Assembly: GCA_034437035.1 (NCBI GenBank)
Contig: DAOTUI010000096.1
Location: 1-64,000, forward strand
DNA: 64,000 nucleotides
Reading direction: 5' to 3'
Source of the DNA: CAKZQX01 sp034437035
GTDB taxonomy: Bacteria > Chloroflexota > Chloroflexia > Chloroflexales > Chloroflexaceae
The notes under the pieces are model-generated. The model was not told the DNA's origin. It ran no database searches and saw only the letters and a list, made by a program, of their open reading frames with translations. Shown here piece after piece: positions 43,453 to 52,397 of the stretch. The translations under genes and the position numbers were made by a program. Numbering within the stretch: the stretch's first letter is position 1; the number at the start of each line of letters is the position of its first letter.

Positions 43453-44216
43453 TGCAGGAGGCGCTGTTGCATATCACAGTGGTAGGTCTCGGTCCCGGTG
43501 ATCCGGAGTTAATCACGGTCAAGGGGTTACGGGCGATTGAGGCGGCGGATCTGGTCTTTGTGCCGCGCAGCCGCAGCGGTGAGGAGAGCGTGGCGCTGCA
43601 GATCGCGCAGCCCTGGATTGTTGCTGACCGGCAGCAGATGGTCCGGCTGACCCTGCCGATGCAGCGCGATGCGGCGCAGTTGCGTGCGGCCTGGCAGGCG
43701 GCCGCCGATGAGATTGCGACTAGCCTGGCCGCCACAGCCGAGGCAACCGGGCATGCGGCGCAGGGCGTCTACCTGCTGCTGGGCGACCCGCTGCTCTACG
43801 GGACGTTTACCTACATCCGGCATGAACTGCGGGCACGTCATCCCGACATCGCTGTCAGCTTTATTCCGGGCGTCACCTCGTTTGCCGCCGCCGCCGCACG
43901 CTGCCAGGTTGCCCTGGGCACCGCCGCCGACCGGGTGACGATCCTGCCCGCCGGCCGGGTAGCCGCCGCCGAGCAGTTGCACCGCCTGCTCAACGAGTTC
44001 GAGACGATCATTCTGATGAAGGTGGGCGAGGTGATGCCGCAGGTGTTGACCGCCCTCGAAGAACTGGATATGCTCGATGCGGCCGTGTATGCCGAACGCG
44101 TCGGCATGCCGGATGAGCGGATCGTAGAGGATGTACGTACGCTACGCGGGCAGCGCTGTCCCTATCTCTCGCTGCTGATCATCCGTCCGGGGAGGCGCGG
44201 AGGCGCGGAGGCGTGA
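43449..44216 (+). CDS. cbiL: (cobalt-)precorrin-2 C20-methyltransferase
   Basis: 255 residues, SAM-dependent tetrapyrrole methylase. ITVVGLGPGDPELITVKG at the N terminus, LLLGDPLLYGTFTYI and FIPGVTSFAAAAA identify CbiL/CobI. ATG overlaps the cbiET stop. The last eight residues (GRRGGAEA) are encoded by the beginning of an octamer repeat array. Confidence 0.92.
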   Translation: MMQEALLHITVVGLGPGDPELITVKGLRAIEAADLVFVPRSRSGEESVALQIAQPWIVADRQQMVRLTLPMQRDAAQLRAAWQAAADEIATSLAATAEATGHAAQGVYLLLGDPLLYGTFTYIRHELRARHPDIAVSFIPGVTSFAAAAARCQVALGTAADRVTILPAGRVAAAEQLHRLLNEFETIILMKVGEVMPQVLTALEELDMLDAAVYAERVGMPDERIVEDVRTLRGQRCPYLSLLIIRPGRRGGAEA

Positions 44217-44335
44217 GGCGCGGAGGATGCGGAGGCGTGAGGCGCGGAGGCGCGGAGGCGGGGACGTGAGGACACGAGGACGTGGGGAGGCGGGGACGCG
44301 AGGACGCGGGGACGCGAGGACGCGGGGACGCAAAG
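44191..44335. repeat. octamer tandem repeat, units gaggcgcg and gaggacgc
   Basis: About 145 bp of 8-bp-period repeats, first gaggcgcg/gaggcgtg and then ggacgcga/ggacgcgg. It overlaps the 3-prime end of cbiL and separates it from the four-helix-bundle gene. Confidence 0.85.
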
Positions 44336-44365
44336 AGACAATGAATTTGATCAGGAAGGGATGCG

Positions 44366-44842
44366 ATGGCTTTTCGGTATGAGTCATTGGCGGTGTGGCC
44401 GTTGGCACTTGAGTATGTTGATGCATGCTTTATTATTGCCGATAGTCTGCCCCAGCGTGTTCAGTTTTCCATTGGTGAACAGTTGCGCCGGTCAGCTACT
44501 TCAATCATTGCGAATATTGCTGAAGGCTCTGGTAAAGCTACCCCTCAGTCAGAACGAAACTTCTATGATATTGCACGTGGCTCGCTCGCCGAAACGGTGG
44601 GCCTGCTCGCCCTTTGCCGTCGTCGTAATTATCTGGATGATGATCGGCATCAACGGATGTACAACCGGGCAAATGTTGTTTCAGCAATGTTATGGGGTTT
44701 GATCAAGGCGAACCAGGGCAAAAAGCTGTCTGAACCGCCCGAAACCTATGCCGAAGTTGATCATTCTCTCGAACCGATCTTCGCGTCTTCGCCTCCCGGA
44801 TCATCGCCTCCTTCCGAAGCTAGTCAGGACATGGTTTTATGA
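44366..44842 (+). CDS. four helix bundle protein (S23/IVP family)
   Basis: 158 residues; ATG preceded by AGGAAGGG. Residues 1-120 match the S23/four-helix-bundle family first seen as an ORF in 23S rRNA intervening sequences: RYESLAVWPLALEYVDACF, QLRRSATSIIANIAEGSG, FYDIARGSLAET and LIKANQ. The tail is Ser/Pro/Glu-rich. It sits inside the cobalamin operon, overlapping the next gene by 4 bp, with no known role in B12 synthesis. It probably arrived with the preceding repeat array. Confidence 0.87.
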   Translation: MAFRYESLAVWPLALEYVDACFIIADSLPQRVQFSIGEQLRRSATSIIANIAEGSGKATPQSERNFYDIARGSLAETVGLLALCRRRNYLDDDRHQRMYNRANVVSAMLWGLIKANQGKKLSEPPETYAEVDHSLEPIFASSPPGSSPPSEASQDMVL

Positions 44843-47800
44843 ACAACGTTTCATTCATCCCCGAACCGGGGAGTGTCTATTTTATCGGGGCGGGGCCGGG
44901 TGCGCCCGACCTGATCTCTATCCGTGGGCGGGATATCATTGCTCAGGCGGATCTGATTTTGTATGCGGATAGTCTGGTTGCGCAGAGTGTGGCGGACCTG
45001 GGACGCAAGCCGACTGCGCGTATCGTTGGCTCGGCGGACCTGCACCTGGAGCAGATTGTCGCGCTGATGATCGAAACCGCGCAGGCGGGGGGTGTGGTGG
45101 CGCGGGTGCATAGCGGCGACCCGGCGCTCTATGGTGCAACCCTTGAGCAGATGGCGCTCCTGGAGGATGCCGGTGTGCCGTATAGTGTTGTGCCCGGCAT
45201 TACCGCCGCGTTTGCCGCCGCTGCCCGCCTCGGCGTTGAACTCACTGTGCCGGAACTGGTCCAGACGATCATCCTGACGCGCGCGGCGGGGCGCACCCCT
45301 ATGCCGGAGGGCGAGGAACTGCGCAGTCTGGCGGCCCATGGTTCATCGGTGGCAATCTACCTGAGCATTACGCGCATCCAGCAGGTAGTCACCGATCTGC
45401 TGGCGGGGGGCGCATATACGCCGGAGACGCCGGTTGCCGTCCTGCACAAAGTCACCTGGCCTGACGAGAGCATGGTTATGGGCACGCTACGTGATATTGT
45501 GGCAAAGGTCAGAGCGGCCGGCTACAACCGGCAGGCGCTAATCCTGGTCAGTCCAACGCTGGACCCGGCGCTCAAACAGACGGATCGGCGGATCAGCAAA
45601 CTCTACGACCAGGGGTTTACCCATGGCTTTCGCCGCGCAGCCACACCTGATGTCGGATCGGTTGACCCCACCGCTGCCACTGCGCCGGGTGCGCCCCGAC
45701 CGGACGCTCCCCAGGTTGCCATTATTACCGTCACGCGGGCGGGGACGCAACTGGCGGCGCGGCTGGCGCAGCAACTCCAGGCCGAACTGATTGTGCCCGA
45801 GCGTTTCGTGGAACAGATCGCCGACGCACCTGTCACCCCGGTACCCTACTCCGGCTCGGTGGTGCAGGTGATTCGCCGGGGCTGGGGTCAGTATCGTCAG
45901 TTGCTGCTGGTGATGGCAACCGGCATTGCCGTACGCGCGGTGGCTCCGCGGCTGGGGCACAAGGCGCACGACCCGGCAGTCGTTTGCATGGACGAAACCG
46001 GGAGCGCGGTTATTCCGCTGCTGGGCGGGCATCAGGCAGGCGCAAACGAACTGGCCCGGCAGGTTGCCGCGCTGACCGGCGGGCAGGCCGCCATCACAAC
46101 CGCCAGCGATGTGCAGCACAAACCGGCACTCGATCAGTTGGGGCGGGATGCCGGCTGGCGAATCGCGCCCGGCAGTGCGCTGACCCATGCAAGCGCATGT
46201 CTGGTGAATGGCGAGGTGCTGGGCGTCTATCTTGATCCGGTGCTGAGTGAACTGCGGCCCGACCTGACCTGGCTGGAGCAGACCGACAACCTGGTGCCGG
46301 TGGCCTCCCTGGAAGAGTTGAACACGCCGACCTATGCCGCCGGGTTGATCATCAGCCAGCGCCGTCTCGACAAGCAGCAACATCTGCTGGCTAAAAGCGT
46401 GCTCTACCACCCGCCGCAACTGGTGGTCGGGATGGGCTGCCGGCGCGGTGTACCGGCGGCGGAACTGCGCGCGGCCCTGGAGGAAACCCTGGCCGATGCA
46501 GATCTGGCGCTTGCCGGCGTTGCGGCTCTGGCAACGGTCGATCTGAAAGCAGATGAGCCGGGACTGCGCGAACTGGCTGCGGAACTGGATATCCCCCTGC
46601 AGAGCATTGCGCGGGAGCGGTTAGCCGCGCTGGATGCCGGGGAGTTCAGCCCCAGCGCCGCGCAGGAAAAGCTGGACCTGCCGGGCGTGGCCGAGCCCTG
46701 CGCCCAACTGGCATCGGGCGGCAACTTGCTCGTCCCCAAACGCCGCTTTGAGCGTTGCACTGTTGCAATTGCGTTGCGCAGCAGGACGCAGGACGCAGGA
46801 CAAAAGACGAATGTTGCGCAATCGGATCGTTCTCTCCCTACTGCGCATCTGGCCCTGGTCAGCATTGGGCCGGGTGATCCGGCGCAGATGACGCCGGCGG
46901 CGCGGGAGGCGCTGACTTCCGCCGATGTGATTATCGGCTATCAGACCTATGTTGAGCAGGTGCGGCCGCTGCTGGCCTCCCACCAGGAGATTATTTCCCG
47001 CGCGATGAAGAGTGAGATGGAGCGCGCGGCGGAGGCACTCGCTCGGGCGGCAGCGGGGCGACGGGTGGCGCTGATCAGCAGCGGCGATATCGGGGTCTAC
47101 GCGATGGCCGGGCCGGTGTTTGAACTGCTGCACCAGCGTGACTGGCCGGGCAGCGCGCCGGAAGTTGTCGTCCTGCCGGGGGTGAGCGCGTTGCAGGCGG
47201 CGGCGGCGCGCCTGGGGGCTGCCATCAACCATGACTTCTGCGCCATCAGCCTGAGCGATCTGCTGACGCCCTGGGAGCTGATCGAGCGGCGGCTCTGGTC
47301 GGCGGCCCGGGGCGATTTTGTGGTGGCGCTCTATAATCCGCGCAGCCGGGAGCGTCACTGGCAACTGGGGCAGGCCCGATCGATCCTGCTGAACTACCGC
47401 CCACCGACGACGCCGGCAGCGATTGTGCGCAACGTCACCCGCCCCGATGAGACGCTGACCCTGACCACCCTGGCCGAGCTTGACCCGACCCAGGCGGATA
47501 TGTTTAGCCTGGTGTTGATCGGCAACAGCCAGAGCTACCGCTTTGGAGAGCGGATCGTCACGCCGAGGGGTTACGCCGGGAAGAACCGGGGCCGGGAGCA
47601 GGGGAGAATTGAGAACCGTGAGTCAGAGGGTCAACCCTCAGAAGAGCAGACCGCTGGTGCGCAATTCCCGGTTTCCGGTGCAGCCTATCCAATTACGCTA
47701 ACGCGGATGGCAGGTGTGCCGGTGCTCGTGGTGGGCGGGGGCGCGGTGGGTGAGCGCAAGGTGGCCGGGTTGCTGGCGGTTGGCGCGGCGGTGCGCCTGA

Positions 47801-48162
47801 TCAGCCCGCAGGTGACAACGCAACTGGCAGCCTGGGCCGAGGAGGGGCGGATTCGCTGGGAAGCGCGGGCGTACCGGGCGGGCGAACTGGCCGAGGCAGA
47901 TGCGCCGCCGCTGCTGGTGTTCGCCACCACCAATCAGCGCGCGGTCAATGCGCAGGTAGCAGGCGAGGCACTGGCGCAGGGGCGGCTCTGCAATGTCGCC
48001 GACGTGCCGGAGGAGGGGACATTCCACCTGCCGGCGCTGCAGCGGGAGGCGGGCCTGACCATTGCCGTGAGTACGGACGGCACGAGCCCGGCGCGGGCGC
48101 GGCAGGTGCGCGATCAACTGGCGGCCTGGCTGCGGCAGCAGGGGGCGGGTCAGGACATGTAA
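44839..48162 (+). CDS. cbiFGH: CbiF-CbiG-CbiH-precorrin-2 dehydrogenase four-enzyme fusion
   Basis: 1107 residues. About 1-270: CbiF, cobalt-precorrin-4 C11-methyltransferase (SVYFIGAGPGAPDLISIRG, GDPALYGATLEQM). About 290-648: CbiG, cobalt-precorrin-5A hydrolase (MATGIAVRAVAPRLGHKAHD, VVGMGCRRGVPA). About 670-915: CbiH, precorrin-3B C17-methyltransferase (LVSIGPGDPAQMTP, SSGDIGVYAMAGP, VALYNPRSRERHW). About 950-1107: NAD-dependent precorrin-2 dehydrogenase as in the CysG N terminus (VLVVGGGAVGERKVAGLL, FATTNQRAVNA, CNVADVPEEGTFHLPA). The linkers are low-complexity and one contains a heptamer repeat. Starts with an ATGA overlap. Confidence 0.93.
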   Translation: MNNVSFIPEPGSVYFIGAGPGAPDLISIRGRDIIAQADLILYADSLVAQSVADLGRKPTARIVGSADLHLEQIVALMIETAQAGGVVARVHSGDPALYGATLEQMALLEDAGVPYSVVPGITAAFAAAARLGVELTVPELVQTIILTRAAGRTPMPEGEELRSLAAHGSSVAIYLSITRIQQVVTDLLAGGAYTPETPVAVLHKVTWPDESMVMGTLRDIVAKVRAAGYNRQALILVSPTLDPALKQTDRRISKLYDQGFTHGFRRAATPDVGSVDPTAATAPGAPRPDAPQVAIITVTRAGTQLAARLAQQLQAELIVPERFVEQIADAPVTPVPYSGSVVQVIRRGWGQYRQLLLVMATGIAVRAVAPRLGHKAHDPAVVCMDETGSAVIPLLGGHQAGANELARQVAALTGGQAAITTASDVQHKPALDQLGRDAGWRIAPGSALTHASACLVNGEVLGVYLDPVLSELRPDLTWLEQTDNLVPVASLEELNTPTYAAGLIISQRRLDKQQHLLAKSVLYHPPQLVVGMGCRRGVPAAELRAALEETLADADLALAGVAALATVDLKADEPGLRELAAELDIPLQSIARERLAALDAGEFSPSAAQEKLDLPGVAEPCAQLASGGNLLVPKRRFERCTVAIALRSRTQDAGQKTNVAQSDRSLPTAHLALVSIGPGDPAQMTPAAREALTSADVIIGYQTYVEQVRPLLASHQEIISRAMKSEMERAAEALARAAAGRRVALISSGDIGVYAMAGPVFELLHQRDWPGSAPEVVVLPGVSALQAAAARLGAAINHDFCAISLSDLLTPWELIERRLWSAARGDFVVALYNPRSRERHWQLGQARSILLNYRPPTTPAAIVRNVTRPDETLTLTTLAELDPTQADMFSLVLIGNSQSYRFGERIVTPRGYAGKNRGREQGRIENRESEGQPSEEQTAGAQFPVSGAAYPITLTRMAGVPVLVVGGGAVGERKVAGLLAVGAAVRLISPQVTTQLAAWAEEGRIRWEARAYRAGELAEADAPPLLVFATTNQRAVNAQVAGEALAQGRLCNVADVPEEGTFHLPALQREAGLTIAVSTDGTSPARARQVRDQLAAWLRQQGAGQDM
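46783..46810. repeat. heptamer repeat inside the CbiG-CbiH linker
   Basis: aggacgc, aggacgc, aggacaa, aagacga in 7-bp register within the coding sequence. It encodes part of the linker SRTQDAGQKTNVAQ. Confidence 0.7.
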
Positions 48163-48313
48163 TACTGATTTGTTGTTATAGCCACAGAGGGCACAGAGAA
48201 CACAGAGATGCTGAATGGGAACGTGTCGTCCTGCGCCCGTTACGCCCGTTCCGGCTCATTGCCGGGTTGATGGCAAACTGGTATAAAACATACAATTTGC
48301 ATATGTCACGCGG

Positions 48314-48348
48314 GTGAACAGGATGCTGCGAGGCTGCATCCTGTTCAC
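48314..48348. terminator. bidirectional terminator hairpin
   Basis: 13-bp perfect arms gtgaacaggatgc (48314-48326) and gcatcctgttcac (48336-48348), loop 9 nt, between the convergent cbi fusion gene and the surface-protein gene. Confidence 0.65.
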
Positions 48349-48403
48349 ACAGGTCGGATTACGTCCGCATAATCCTTCAGAAAACGCACTTCTTCTTTCT
48401 GAA

Positions 48404-50761
48404 CTACCGCACAACCAGTGGCAGGAAGACCTGTCCGGCATGTTGCAGGGTTGTCTGCCAGGCGGCCGGGCCATAGCTGTTCGATATTCCGCTTAGTTCC
48501 ACCTCTTCCAGCCAGTAACTGTACCCTGTTCCAGCCACGGCGCTGGTATCGGTCCAGCGATAGCCGGCTCCCCCGGTGCGATGGCCCTCCGCCAGGATCA
48601 GCCTGTCCGTCAGGCGGATGGCATTGGCGCGGGTGCCGTCGCTGCTGCGCCAGAGGTGGAAGCCCCAGGTATCTAATTCCATCTCGGTTTCCCACACCAG
48701 ATGCACGCCTCCGGTTCCGCGTTGCGCCGTAAACCGCGCCAGCGTAATCGCGGTCAGCGACTCGGTCAGCGTCACCGTGGCACTGTCAGAGTCGCCGGCG
48801 TTGTTCTGTTCATTGTCCTGCGCCGTAACATCAACCGTGCCGGTGAAGCTATCGCCCGCGTTGCCATTGATCGTAACGCTGGTGGTGTAGCTACAGGTGC
48901 CACTGATTGGTAGTATGGTTCCCACTCCACAGCCAATCTGCTGCACCTGCACGCCGGGGTTGCTGTCGTTCAGCGCCGTAATTGTCACCGGCTCGGCGCT
49001 GGTGTTCTGCACTGTTACGCTAAATATCACCGAGCCCCCCGGTGCCGGCAGACTTTCGGGCGTGACCGTCTTGGTGACATTGATGGTTGGCGGCAGATCG
49101 GTCAACTCAACGTCGGCGCCGGCCTGGATCTGGCTGGTGGTTTCATCGGCGGCGGTCAGTGTGGCCGTAACGATATCGGTATACGTGCCCGGCTCGCCTG
49201 TCACCGCCGCCTGGAAACGACAGGTGTAGCTGCTACCCACCGCGATCAAAGTTGTTGGCAGACTGCATGTGGTACTATTCAGGTTCGGGTTTTCCGCGTC
49301 GGCAATATCGCCATAGATATCATCCTGGAGCGTGGTGACACTAAATTCCTGGCCGCTCTCAACGCTATTGCTGATAACTACGGTAAAGGTGACAATGCCC
49401 CCCGGTTCGGGCAGGCTGACCGGGTCGGCGGTTTTACTCATTGTTGCCGGCACAATCAATTCCAGGATCTCGTATGCGCCAATGTCAACCGTGTTGACGA
49501 TGCGATCGAAACTACTGCCGCGCTGATCGGTTGCCGGCGCACCGGTAATGCCGGGGTTGCCGGTATCGTGTGCCGGGCCATTCGCCACCAGTGCGTGGGT
49601 GCGTGTAGGACCGCCGTTGTCGGCCAGGGGGTTGAGGATGTCGCCAATCTGCATGCCCGCTGTGGGAATAATATCGGTTGCGCCGGCGGGGCAGCCGCCA
49701 TTGTCGCCATCCACACCGAACAGGTTGTAACTACTGGTCGGACTGATTGCATTAACGTATTGACATTCGGAAATGTCGCTCCCAAAAACAGTATTTCCAG
49801 CAATGATCGTATGATCCAGCAACACTGCACTGGCCGCATACAAGCCGCCACTGCTGCTCTCATCTTCAACATTGTTGTCGGTAATGGTACTGTGGCGAAT
49901 CGCTACCTGTGTTGCGATGGCTTCATCAAGATAGACTCCGCCACCGCCACTATCGGTTGCACTGTTGCCGCTGACGGTACTGTTAACCATACTCAGGGCG
50001 CCGGAAGAACCTTCCACGTTTCCTGCAACATAGACTCCCCCGCCACTACTGTAGGCGCTGTTGTTGCTGATGGTCGTCTCGGTCACGCTCGCGCTACCGC
50101 CAGCGTAGATCCCACCGCCGTTGCCCTCGGCCGCCTCGTTCTTATCGAGGGTGCTCCGGCTGATTTCCAGGCTACCATCATTGGCAACATAGATCGCGCC
50201 GCCGTCACTGTCCGCAACACTGCCGGTAATAACCATATCGTCCAGGCTCAGTGCCGCGTAGTCAACATAGACCGCGCCGCCCGAGAAGCTATCACCATTC
50301 ATGAGTTCAAGGCCGGAGATAGTCACCTCGGCAACTGCGAAGTTACCGCCATCAATCGTAAACTGGCGGTGGGAGGTGTCTCCATCAATAGTCAGGACAT
50401 CGGGGCCGGGACCACGGATGCTCATCGACGGCCCGATGGTCTCCATATCAGCGACCAGGGTAATTGTGCCACTGAGCCCGGTCAGGTCAATCGTACCACC
50501 TTCAGTCAGATTTGCCGCTTCAATAGCAGCGCGCAACGTGGTGCAGGAGATGTTGGGGCTGCTGCCGGTACAGGCGGGGTAAGCGAGCGTATCCTCAGTC
50601 GAGGTCACTGTGTAGGTGTCGCCCGGGGCGGCGCGAGCGGTATTGCCCGATAGGAGTGAGTTGCCAGGCAGAGTCAGCATTGTCACGAGGAGGGCAATCG
50701 CAATGATCAATCCGCTGCTCGTCCGGCGCGAACGGTCCTGCGGGTGTAGTGGTTGGTACAT
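48404..50761 (-). CDS. secreted surface protein: parallel beta-helix plus two DUF11-like domains
   Basis: 785 residues from the ATG at 50761 (GAGGAG at 7 nt). Signal peptide around residues 15-45 (SSGLIIAIALLVTMLTLP). Residues 60-430 form a right-handed beta-helix with GGA(V/I)YV repeats (SGGAVYVDYAALSL, DGGAIYVANDG) ending in the choice-of-anchor-type NTVDIGAYEI. Two COG1361/DUF11-like domains (MSKTADPVSLPEPGGIVTFT, VTKTVTPESLPAPGGSVIFS) and a fibronectin-like domain (RFTAQRGTGGVHLVWETEME) follow. The end VFLPLVVR is a tail often seen in Chloroflexota exported proteins. Probably adhesin or sheath component. Confidence 0.85.
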   Translation of the reverse strand: MYQPLHPQDRSRRTSSGLIIAIALLVTMLTLPGNSLLSGNTARAAPGDTYTVTSTEDTLAYPACTGSSPNISCTTLRAAIEAANLTEGGTIDLTGLSGTITLVADMETIGPSMSIRGPGPDVLTIDGDTSHRQFTIDGGNFAVAEVTISGLELMNGDSFSGGAVYVDYAALSLDDMVITGSVADSDGGAIYVANDGSLEISRSTLDKNEAAEGNGGGIYAGGSASVTETTISNNSAYSSGGGVYVAGNVEGSSGALSMVNSTVSGNSATDSGGGGVYLDEAIATQVAIRHSTITDNNVEDESSSGGLYAASAVLLDHTIIAGNTVFGSDISECQYVNAISPTSSYNLFGVDGDNGGCPAGATDIIPTAGMQIGDILNPLADNGGPTRTHALVANGPAHDTGNPGITGAPATDQRGSSFDRIVNTVDIGAYEILELIVPATMSKTADPVSLPEPGGIVTFTVVISNSVESGQEFSVTTLQDDIYGDIADAENPNLNSTTCSLPTTLIAVGSSYTCRFQAAVTGEPGTYTDIVTATLTAADETTSQIQAGADVELTDLPPTINVTKTVTPESLPAPGGSVIFSVTVQNTSAEPVTITALNDSNPGVQVQQIGCGVGTILPISGTCSYTTSVTINGNAGDSFTGTVDVTAQDNEQNNAGDSDSATVTLTESLTAITLARFTAQRGTGGVHLVWETEMELDTWGFHLWRSSDGTRANAIRLTDRLILAEGHRTGGAGYRWTDTSAVAGTGYSYWLEEVELSGISNSYGPAAWQTTLQHAGQVFLPLVVR

Positions 50762-50944
50762 AGGGCTTCTCCTCTCTGTGTGCAAATGAGGAACCGATGC
50801 CAGATGGTGACACGACAGGTTGTGGTGGGCGATACAACGCGGGCAAGGCCGGCTACTGCGCTGTGCCGCCCGCAGTATCCCGGCTGATATTCAACCAATG
50901 TTCTGAAACTATGCCTATTATGCCATAAACGACTGTTCTACGCT

Positions 50945-50973
50945 ATTTTAGCACAACAGAATTTGATAGACAA
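50945..50973 (-). promoter_or_regulatory. promoter of the surface-protein gene
   Basis: Minus strand TTGTCT (50968-50973), 17-bp spacer, TAAAAT (50945-50950) preceded by TGC. It gives a leader of about 175 nt. The surrounding 50.9-51.06 kb is markedly AT-rich. Confidence 0.5.
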
Positions 50974-51090
50974 TAGTAGTATCTAATGTTTACGTTCCCA
51001 TAAGTTTATGTATAGGCAATGTCATAAATGTTTATGTATGCTAATAGTTTTGGTTGATAGATTCATTACGGCAGATTGATCCAGTACGAG

Positions 51091-52218
51091 CTACTCCTCG
51101 CTCCCCATGTGCTTCCACGCCTGGCGCACCTGCTCGCGGAGCGTGTTGAGGACGACCAGTGTACCGGTCGCATCCTCGTAGTACCAGTGCTCCCAGCCGT
51201 TGCAGGCCGGGAGCTTGCCCGACTTTGCGCCGATCTTGTGGATCGAGCCGCGCTCGCCGTCATCTGCGCGGAGCGAGCCATCGGCCGGCACCGTTGCCGA
51301 TTTGTCGCGTCGCCGGTTGAAGAAGAGCGTCTGGCCGGGCTGTAGCAGGCCATGTTCAAGCAGACGACCAACGGGCACCCGGGGCGTGGTACGCCGGGTC
51401 TCGAACTTCCCGTAGACCTCCTCATCGAAGCAGGGGGCGGGAATGGCGGCAATGCGCGCCTGCGCCGCCTGAATGTAGGCTTCCTCGCGCTCGATCGCGA
51501 TAAAATGTCGCCCCAACTTTTTGGCTACCGCGCCGGTTGTTCCGGTTCCAAAGAACGGATCAAGGATCAGATCGCCCGGATTGGTGCCGGCGAGGATCAC
51601 CCGGTAGAGCAGCGCTTCCGGCTGCTGCGTCGTGTGCGCCTTTGCGCCGTTGATCTTGAGCCGCTCCTCCCCGGTGCAGAGCGGCAATTCCCAGTCGCTA
51701 CGCATCTGCTTCTCATCGTTCGCCATTTTTAGGGCATGGTAGTTAAAGGTGTATTTTTTCTGTGTGCGCGACTTCTTGCACCAGAGCAGCGTCTCGTGGG
51801 CATTGGTAAAGCGGACGCCGCGAAACTGCGGCATGGGGTTGCGCTTGATCCAGATGACATCGTTGAGCATCCAGTAGCCCCGATCTTGCAGGATGCTCCC
51901 GACCCGGTAGATGTTATGGTAAGAGCCGATCACCCGGATCGTTCCGGTATCCTTGAGCACACGGCGGCAGGCGGTCAACCAGGCGCGGGTAAACTGGTCA
52001 TAACCGGCAAAGTCGGCAAACTGGTCCCAGGCATCATCGACCGCCGCAACCCGGGACATATCGGGCCGCCGCAGTTCCTGCTGCAACTGCAAGTTGTAGG
52101 GCGGATCGGCAAAGATGAGATCAACACTCTTCTCCGGGAAGGTTGCCGGCACCTGAATGCAGTCTCCGGGGTAAATCCGATCAGGTTGTAGCCTGGTTGC
52201 GGGTGGCTTGTCCGGCAT
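51091..52218 (-). CDS. CcrM-like adenine-N6 DNA methyltransferase with RAMA domain
   Basis: 375 residues from the ATG at 52218; upstream in-frame ATG at 52263 lies before the predicted promoter and is rejected. Beta-class order: catalytic DPPYNLQL (38-45), a target-recognition stretch, then the SAM motif LDPFFGTGTTGAVAKKLGR near 235. The last ~85 residues (LLEHGLLQPGQTLFF ... GWEHWYYEDATGTLVVLN) are a RAMA domain, as in CcrM, which methylates GANTC. No restriction enzyme is adjacent, so it looks like an orphan methyltransferase. Confidence 0.9.
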   Translation of the reverse strand: MPDKPPATRLQPDRIYPGDCIQVPATFPEKSVDLIFADPPYNLQLQQELRRPDMSRVAAVDDAWDQFADFAGYDQFTRAWLTACRRVLKDTGTIRVIGSYHNIYRVGSILQDRGYWMLNDVIWIKRNPMPQFRGVRFTNAHETLLWCKKSRTQKKYTFNYHALKMANDEKQMRSDWELPLCTGEERLKINGAKAHTTQQPEALLYRVILAGTNPGDLILDPFFGTGTTGAVAKKLGRHFIAIEREEAYIQAAQARIAAIPAPCFDEEVYGKFETRRTTPRVPVGRLLEHGLLQPGQTLFFNRRRDKSATVPADGSLRADDGERGSIHKIGAKSGKLPACNGWEHWYYEDATGTLVVLNTLREQVRQAWKHMGSEE

Positions 52219-52253
52219 AACATTTGCCTGGCGTTCAATTGCGGTTCGCCCCC

Positions 52254-52262
52254 AGTATAGCA
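52254..52262 (-). promoter_or_regulatory. extended -10 promoter of the methyltransferase
   Basis: TGCTATACT on the minus strand, 36 bp before the ATG. It helps to decide the start codon of the methyltransferase. Confidence 0.5.
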
Positions 52263-52397
52263 TCAAAATAGAGCACACCTCCACAGAGAAGTTCCGCGCG
52301 GCAGAACAGGGATCACGCTCCTGCACCGGGAAAACATATTCTGGTTTATCATGGTATCGTTGGCAAAGCAGCAAATCATACGGTAACGAGGATATAG

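Noticed and set aside
44366..44842. Diversity-generating retroelement accessory protein (Avd)
   Set aside because: Same fold class, but no reverse transcriptase, template or variable repeat is present in the window.
49568..50653. 361-codon plus-strand frame opposite the surface protein
   Set aside because: Antisense of repetitive beta-helix sequence; no motif, no ribosome-binding site.
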